Part shown: positions 60,686-64,000 of the stretch, piece after piece
Position numbering within the stretch: position 1 is the first letter of the stretch
Layout of the letters: every line of letters starts with the position of its first letter
NCBI RefSeq assembly: GCF_015500055.1
Contig: NZ_CP045492.1
Location: 444,501-508,500, forward strand
Length of the DNA stretch: 64,000 nucleotides
Source of the DNA: Mesorhizobium sp. NBSH29
GTDB taxonomy: Bacteria; Pseudomonadota; Alphaproteobacteria; Rhizobiales; Rhizobiaceae
Reading direction: 5' to 3'
The notes under the pieces: model-generated
Database searches by the model: none
Seen by the model: only the letters and a program-made list of their open reading frames with translations
What the model was told of the DNA's origin: nothing
Made by a program: the position numbers and the translations under genes

Positions 60686-61726
60686 TTAGTCGCAGGCAGC
60701 CGTAGAACCGGCTGCAACACCCTGGCAGACCACTTCCTTGGAAACCCAGCCCGCGTCAATAACGGTGCTGAGGTTTTCCTTGGTGACGGCGACCGGCGTG
60801 AGGAACACCGACTTGGTGACATTGCCACCAGGCGTGGTGAAATCGGTCACGTTGGCGATCTCTTCCATCTTCTTGCCATCAGCAAGGCTGGCGGCGATTT
60901 CAGCAGCTGCCTTGCCCAGTTCGCGGGCATCCTTCCAGACTGAGACAGTCTGGGTACCAAGCGCAACGCGGTTCAGCGCGGCATGGTCGCCATCTTGTCC
61001 GGAGACCGGCACCGAGCCGGCGAGGCCCTGAGCGGTAAGCGCGGCAACGACGCCGCCCGCGGTGCCGTCATTGGCGGCAACCACAGCGTCGACCTTGTTA
61101 TCGTTGGCGGTGAGGAACTGCTCCATATTCTTCTGCGCGTTGGCTGGTAGCCAGCCATCGGTGTATGCCTCACCTACATTTTTGATCTTGCCGCCGTCCA
61201 TGGCGTCTTTCAGGACTTCCATCGAGCCGGCGAAAAGAAAGTCAGCGTTCGGATCGGTGCCCGAGCCCTTGATGAAGACGTAGTTGCCTTCCGGCTTGAC
61301 CTTAAGCACTTCGCGCGCCTGCATCCGGCCCACTTCCTTGTTGTCGAAGGTCAGGTAGAAGACGTCCTTGTTTTCGATCAGGCGATCATAGCCGACGACG
61401 GGAATGCCTTCCGCAAGCGCCTTTTCAATAGCCGGGCCGATAGCCGATGCATCCTGCGACAGAATGATCAGCGCGTTTGCGCCCTGCGCAATCAGGCTCT
61501 CGACATCCGTCAGCTGCTTGCCGGGGCTAGATTGTGCATCGGCGGAAATATATTTGTCGCCGGTTGCTTCAAGCGCCGCCTTGATTGCGGCTTCGTCAGT
61601 CTTCCAGCGCTCTTCCTGGAAGTTAGACCAGGATACGCCGATAATCTTGTCTTTTGCCGACGCGGCGATGGGCAGCGTAAGCGACATGGCAACGCCCGCC
61701 AGAATGGCGGCTGCGAACTTGTTCAT
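60686..61726 (-). CDS. xylF: Xylose ABC transporter substrate-binding protein
   Basis: The protein has 346 residues from ATG at 61726 (GGGAGGA 7 bp upstream). A signal peptide ends after ASA near residue 25. The periplasmic binding fold has the XylF-like [21 protein letters not shown] and VVGYDRLI segments. It is the first gene of the xylF-xylH-xylG operon, divergent from the ROK regulator. Confidence 0.9.
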   Translation of the reverse strand: MNKFAAAILAGVAMSLTLPIAASAKDKIIGVSWSNFQEERWKTDEAAIKAALEATGDKYISADAQSSPGKQLTDVESLIAQGANALIILSQDASAIGPAIEKALAEGIPVVGYDRLIENKDVFYLTFDNKEVGRMQAREVLKVKPEGNYVFIKGSGTDPNADFLFAGSMEVLKDAMDGGKIKNVGEAYTDGWLPANAQKNMEQFLTANDNKVDAVVAANDGTAGGVVAALTAQGLAGSVPVSGQDGDHAALNRVALGTQTVSVWKDARELGKAAAEIAASLADGKKMEEIANVTDFTTPGGNVTKSVFLTPVAVTKENLSTVIDAGWVSKEVVCQGVAAGSTAACD

Positions 61727-61764
61727 GAAATTCCTCCCTGCGCCGGTAAGGCGCTGCAACGATG

Positions 61765-61824
61765 TTCGGAGCACTTTTTTTCGAGCTCCGAAAAAATAAA
61801 TGACTCAACCCCGCATGTGAGTCA
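61765..61824. promoter_or_regulatory. Two palindromes between xylF and the ROK regulator
   Basis: TTCGGAGC-N12-GCTCCGAA (61765-61792) and TGACTCA-N10-TGAGTCA (61801-61824) are perfect inverted repeats in the divergent intergenic region. They are probable operators for the ROK regulator. Confidence 0.6.
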
Positions 61825-61910
61825 ATGATATTTCCAGGACGCAAAATGTTGACGCCATGCCACAATGCGTGGAAGAGCCGAGACAACACACATGGGAGGG
61901 ATACCGGAAC

Positions 61911-63149
61911 ATGACGGTCGCAATCCGTCACGACGATCTGCGGCGCCGCAACCGGGCAATGGTGATGGCGTCCGTTCGCCGGCAACGCACCCCGTCGCGC
62001 ACCGAGATCGCCGCAGCAACCGGCCTTAGCCATTCAACAATTTCTGCAATTTCGGCTGATCTCATCGACGAAGGGATACTGATAGAGACCAAGGCCAGCG
62101 ACCCGCGCACGATACGGCGTGGCCGCCCGCAGGTGGCGCTGGGGCTATCTCCCGACGCCGCCTCGGTGATTGCCTTAGTGCTGTCGCTGAACGCGCTATC
62201 GGCCTCGCTAATTGATTATTCGGGCGAGGTGATCGCGCAGGAGACCCGACGGTTGCCGACGCTGACCCTGTCGCGTTCCGACCTTGTGGCCGATATGGTG
62301 GCGATGGTGCAGCGGCTGATTGCGGGACGACCATTCGGCGTGAAGCCTGCTGCGCGCATTGCCCTTGCGGTGCAAGGTACCACCGATGCGGCCGCGCGCG
62401 CCATGCTATGGTCGCCGATCACCCCGCATAGCGGTATCGCCTTCGCAGATATTCTTGAAGATGCCTTTGGCATCCCAGCAACTGTTGAGAACGACTGCAA
62501 CATGATCGCGGTCGCCCTGCGCTGGCACAAGCCCGAGCGCTACCGCGACGACTTTATCGCGATCCTGCTGTCGCATGGCATCGGCATGGGTATGGTGTTG
62601 AAAGGCGAGTTGTTCACCGGCACGCAAAGTTCCGGCGGCGAATTCGGCCATCTCGTCCACCGCCCGGATGGCGCTCTGTGCCGCTGCGGCAGACGCGGCT
62701 GCGTCGAGGCCTATGCCGGCAATTATGCGATCTGGCGAAAAGCCTGCGAACAAAGCGAAGACGAACTGCCGGTCGACATCAAAGACAGCGACATGATTGC
62801 GCTGGCCGCTCGTGCCCGGGCCGGCGGCGGAGCCGAACGCGAAGCCTTTCGCCGCGCCGGGGAAGCACTTGGGTTTGGGCTTGGCAGCCTGTTTGCTCTG
62901 ATCGATCCGGCGCCTGTGGCTATTGTTGGCCATGGTGCGCTGGCTTTCGATCTTGTTGAACCCGCACTCCGAGAAGCACTCGCGCGCACCGCCGGCGGCC
63001 AGCACTCAAAAGCCATCTCGTTCGACACCGAGCCCGACGAGATGCCGCTTATTCGGGAAGGTTGCGCGATGCGGGCTCTGACATTCGTCGACCAGAACAT
63101 TTTCGCGCCGGGCCTTGACCAGAAGTCAGCCGAGGGTTCGCGAGAGTGA
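61911..63149 (+). CDS. ROK family transcriptional regulator (XylR-like)
   Basis: The 412-residue regulator has an N-terminal winged HTH (about 20-70: TEIAAATGLSHSTISAISADLIDEG) and a ROK sugar-kinase-like domain with the zinc-binding CRCGRRGCVEAYAG motif near 258. GGGAGGG lies 10 bp before the ATG. Its divergent position and the family predict repression of the xyl operon, relieved by xylose. Confidence 0.9.
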   Translation: MTVAIRHDDLRRRNRAMVMASVRRQRTPSRTEIAAATGLSHSTISAISADLIDEGILIETKASDPRTIRRGRPQVALGLSPDAASVIALVLSLNALSASLIDYSGEVIAQETRRLPTLTLSRSDLVADMVAMVQRLIAGRPFGVKPAARIALAVQGTTDAAARAMLWSPITPHSGIAFADILEDAFGIPATVENDCNMIAVALRWHKPERYRDDFIAILLSHGIGMGMVLKGELFTGTQSSGGEFGHLVHRPDGALCRCGRRGCVEAYAGNYAIWRKACEQSEDELPVDIKDSDMIALAARARAGGGAEREAFRRAGEALGFGLGSLFALIDPAPVAIVGHGALAFDLVEPALREALARTAGGQHSKAISFDTEPDEMPLIREGCAMRALTFVDQNIFAPGLDQKSAEGSRE

Positions 63150-63182
63150 CAGAGGTGCGCTGGCCAAAAGCGTTGGACACGC

Positions 63183-63220
63183 AAAAAGCTGGAGAGGTCT
63201 GGGGCTCAGAACCTCTCCAG
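63183..63220 (-). terminator. Terminator of phoB
   Basis: CTGGAGAGGT (63189-63198) and ACCTCTCCAG (63211-63220) form a 10-bp stem. On the minus strand it is followed by TTTTT. Confidence 0.85.
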
Positions 63221-63224
63221 AAAA

Positions 63225-63914
63225 TTATGCCTCGCGGATAGCGTAGCCGGCGCCACGGATGGTGCGGATAACATCCGGCATACGGCCATTGTTGACCGCC
63301 TTACGCAGCCGGCCGACATGGACGTCGACTGTGCGCTCGTCGATATAAATCGTCTCACCCCAGACATTGTCGAGCAACTGGCTGCGCGAGAAAACGCGGC
63401 CAGGATGCTGCATCATGAATTCGAGCAGTCGGAACTCGGTCGGCCCAAGCCGAATCTCGCTCTTCTTGCGGTATACCCGGTGCGATTCACGGTCGAGCAC
63501 GATGTCGCCGACCTTGAGCACGCTGGAAAGCACCTCCGGCTTGGCTCGACGCAGCAACGCACGCACGCGGGCGATAAACTCCGGCGTCGAGAAGGGTTTG
63601 ACAAGGTAGTCGTCAGCGCCGGTTGAAAGCCCGCGCACCCTGTCGCTCTCTTCACCGCGCGCGGTGAGCATGATGATCGGCAGCCGCTCGGTCTCAGGCC
63701 GCATCCTCAAGCGCCGGCACAGCTCAATGCCCGATACGGCGGGCACCATCCAGTCGAGCACCAGCAGATCAGGAACATTCTCCTGCAACCGGATTTCCGC
63801 CTCGTCACCGCGGGTGACGACCTCGACCTGATATCCTTCGGCTTCGAGGTTGTAGCGCAGGAGCACACCGAGGGGCTCCTCGTCCTCCACGACCATGATC
63901 TTCGGCGCAATCAT
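63225..63914 (-). CDS. phoB: Phosphate regulon response regulator PhoB
   Basis: The 229-residue regulator from ATG at 63914 has a receiver with VEDEEPL, LLVLDWMVPAVSG and VKPFS, and an OmpR-type winged-helix DNA-binding domain with GRVFSRSQLLDNVWG and RTVDVHVGRLRKAV. It activates phosphate-starvation genes after phosphorylation by PhoR. It follows phoU, the usual pst-phoU-phoB order. Confidence 0.95.
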   Translation of the reverse strand: MIAPKIMVVEDEEPLGVLLRYNLEAEGYQVEVVTRGDEAEIRLQENVPDLLVLDWMVPAVSGIELCRRLRMRPETERLPIIMLTARGEESDRVRGLSTGADDYLVKPFSTPEFIARVRALLRRAKPEVLSSVLKVGDIVLDRESHRVYRKKSEIRLGPTEFRLLEFMMQHPGRVFSRSQLLDNVWGETIYIDERTVDVHVGRLRKAVNNGRMPDVIRTIRGAGYAIREA

Positions 63915-63936
63915 ATGCGGGCTGTTCCTGTGAACG

Positions 63937-64000
63937 TTATTCAGCAACCACCGTCATCGACGTCTCGTCCAGCTTCGGACGATGCGGCGGCAACTGGGTG
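63937..64000 (-). CDS. phoU: PhoU, C-terminal end only
   Basis: The minus-strand frame ending at TAA 63939-63937 reads QLPPHRPKLDETSMTVVAE before the stop, similar to the C-terminus of rhizobial PhoU proteins. The rest of the gene lies beyond the window. PhoU is a negative regulator of phosphate uptake signalling. It is 22 bp from phoB. Confidence 0.72.
   Translation of the reverse strand, partial: TQLPPHRPKLDETSMTVVAE

Noticed and set aside
61907-61931. GGAAC followed by CGTC as a possible EcfG promoter before the ROK gene
   Set aside because: The second box is CGTC, not CGTT, the spacer is 15 bp, and the site overlaps the start codon.
1-64000. CRISPR arrays, prophage structural genes, rRNA operons
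   Set aside because: No regularly spaced repeats of CRISPR type, no capsid or tail genes and no rRNA sequence were seen.

Overview
The window reads as a chromosomal segment of an alphaproteobacterium of the order Hyphomicrobiales, most like Phyllobacteriaceae (Mesorhizobium and relatives). Support: GC-rich coding on both strands, rhizobial gene orders (bolA - J-domain - cobS - cobT; xerD next to aroK-aroB-corC; hpt-cpdR next to ftsEX; phoU-phoB), a SAM-II riboswitch before metX, a CtrA-type box before ftsE, and the alphaproteobacterial PhyR-NepR-EcfG general stress system. The genus is inference.

Layout. 1-6.6 kb: end of a large DUF4175/TIGR02302 membrane protein, a DUF6875-like plus CelD-type acyltransferase pair, and an LtaS-like phosphoglycerol transferase behind a cluster of imperfect GTTTGGCGCGAAAC palindromes. 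6.7-8.7 kb: divergent AraC regulator and MFS exporter. 8.7-13.8 kb: cpdR, hpt, ftsEX, YdcF and PlsC proteins. 13.8-22.3 kb: ChaC, DUF2125, tyrC, metX-metW under a SAM-II riboswitch, gloB, a DMT exporter, DUF3108. 22.4-31 kb: bioY, rpmB, a queuosine-precursor-type transporter, cobaltochelatase cobST, J-domain protein, bolA and a VapBC-type toxin-antitoxin pair. 31-41.3 kb: corC-like gene, aroB, aroK, xerD, accA, L,D-transpeptidase, TusA, CobW-type GTPase, DacA-type carboxypeptidase, M20 amidohydrolase.

41.35-44.37 kb: a roughly 3 kb integrative element sits inside the anticodon loop of a tRNA-Arg(CCU) gene. The host tRNA is cut into a 5' half (41351-41390) and a 3' half (44328-44373), joined by a 9-bp shared core ATTCCTAAT. 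The element brings its own complete but diverged tRNA-Arg(CCU), a xis-like HTH gene, a tyrosine integrase and a decayed restriction-methylase gene. This is the most unusual structure in the window.

44.5-48.3 kb: AGE-family epimerase, aldehyde dehydrogenase, GNAT and esterase genes. 48.4-58.4 kb: a general-stress island with nepR-ecfG, phyR, two HWE/HisKA_2 kinases, a single-domain response regulator with a FATGUY-like motif, a Crp/Fnr regulator and small envelope proteins. Seven GGAAC-N16/17-CGTT promoters, read directly in the sequence, place most of these genes under EcfG, including two divergent promoter pairs. 58.5-63.1 kb: xylose-type ABC transporter (xylF, xylH, xylG) with a divergent ROK regulator. 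63.2-64 kb: phoB and the end of phoU.

Starts were revised where a Shine-Dalgarno sequence or family length favoured an internal codon. Family assignments come from recognising motifs by eye; no database search was run.
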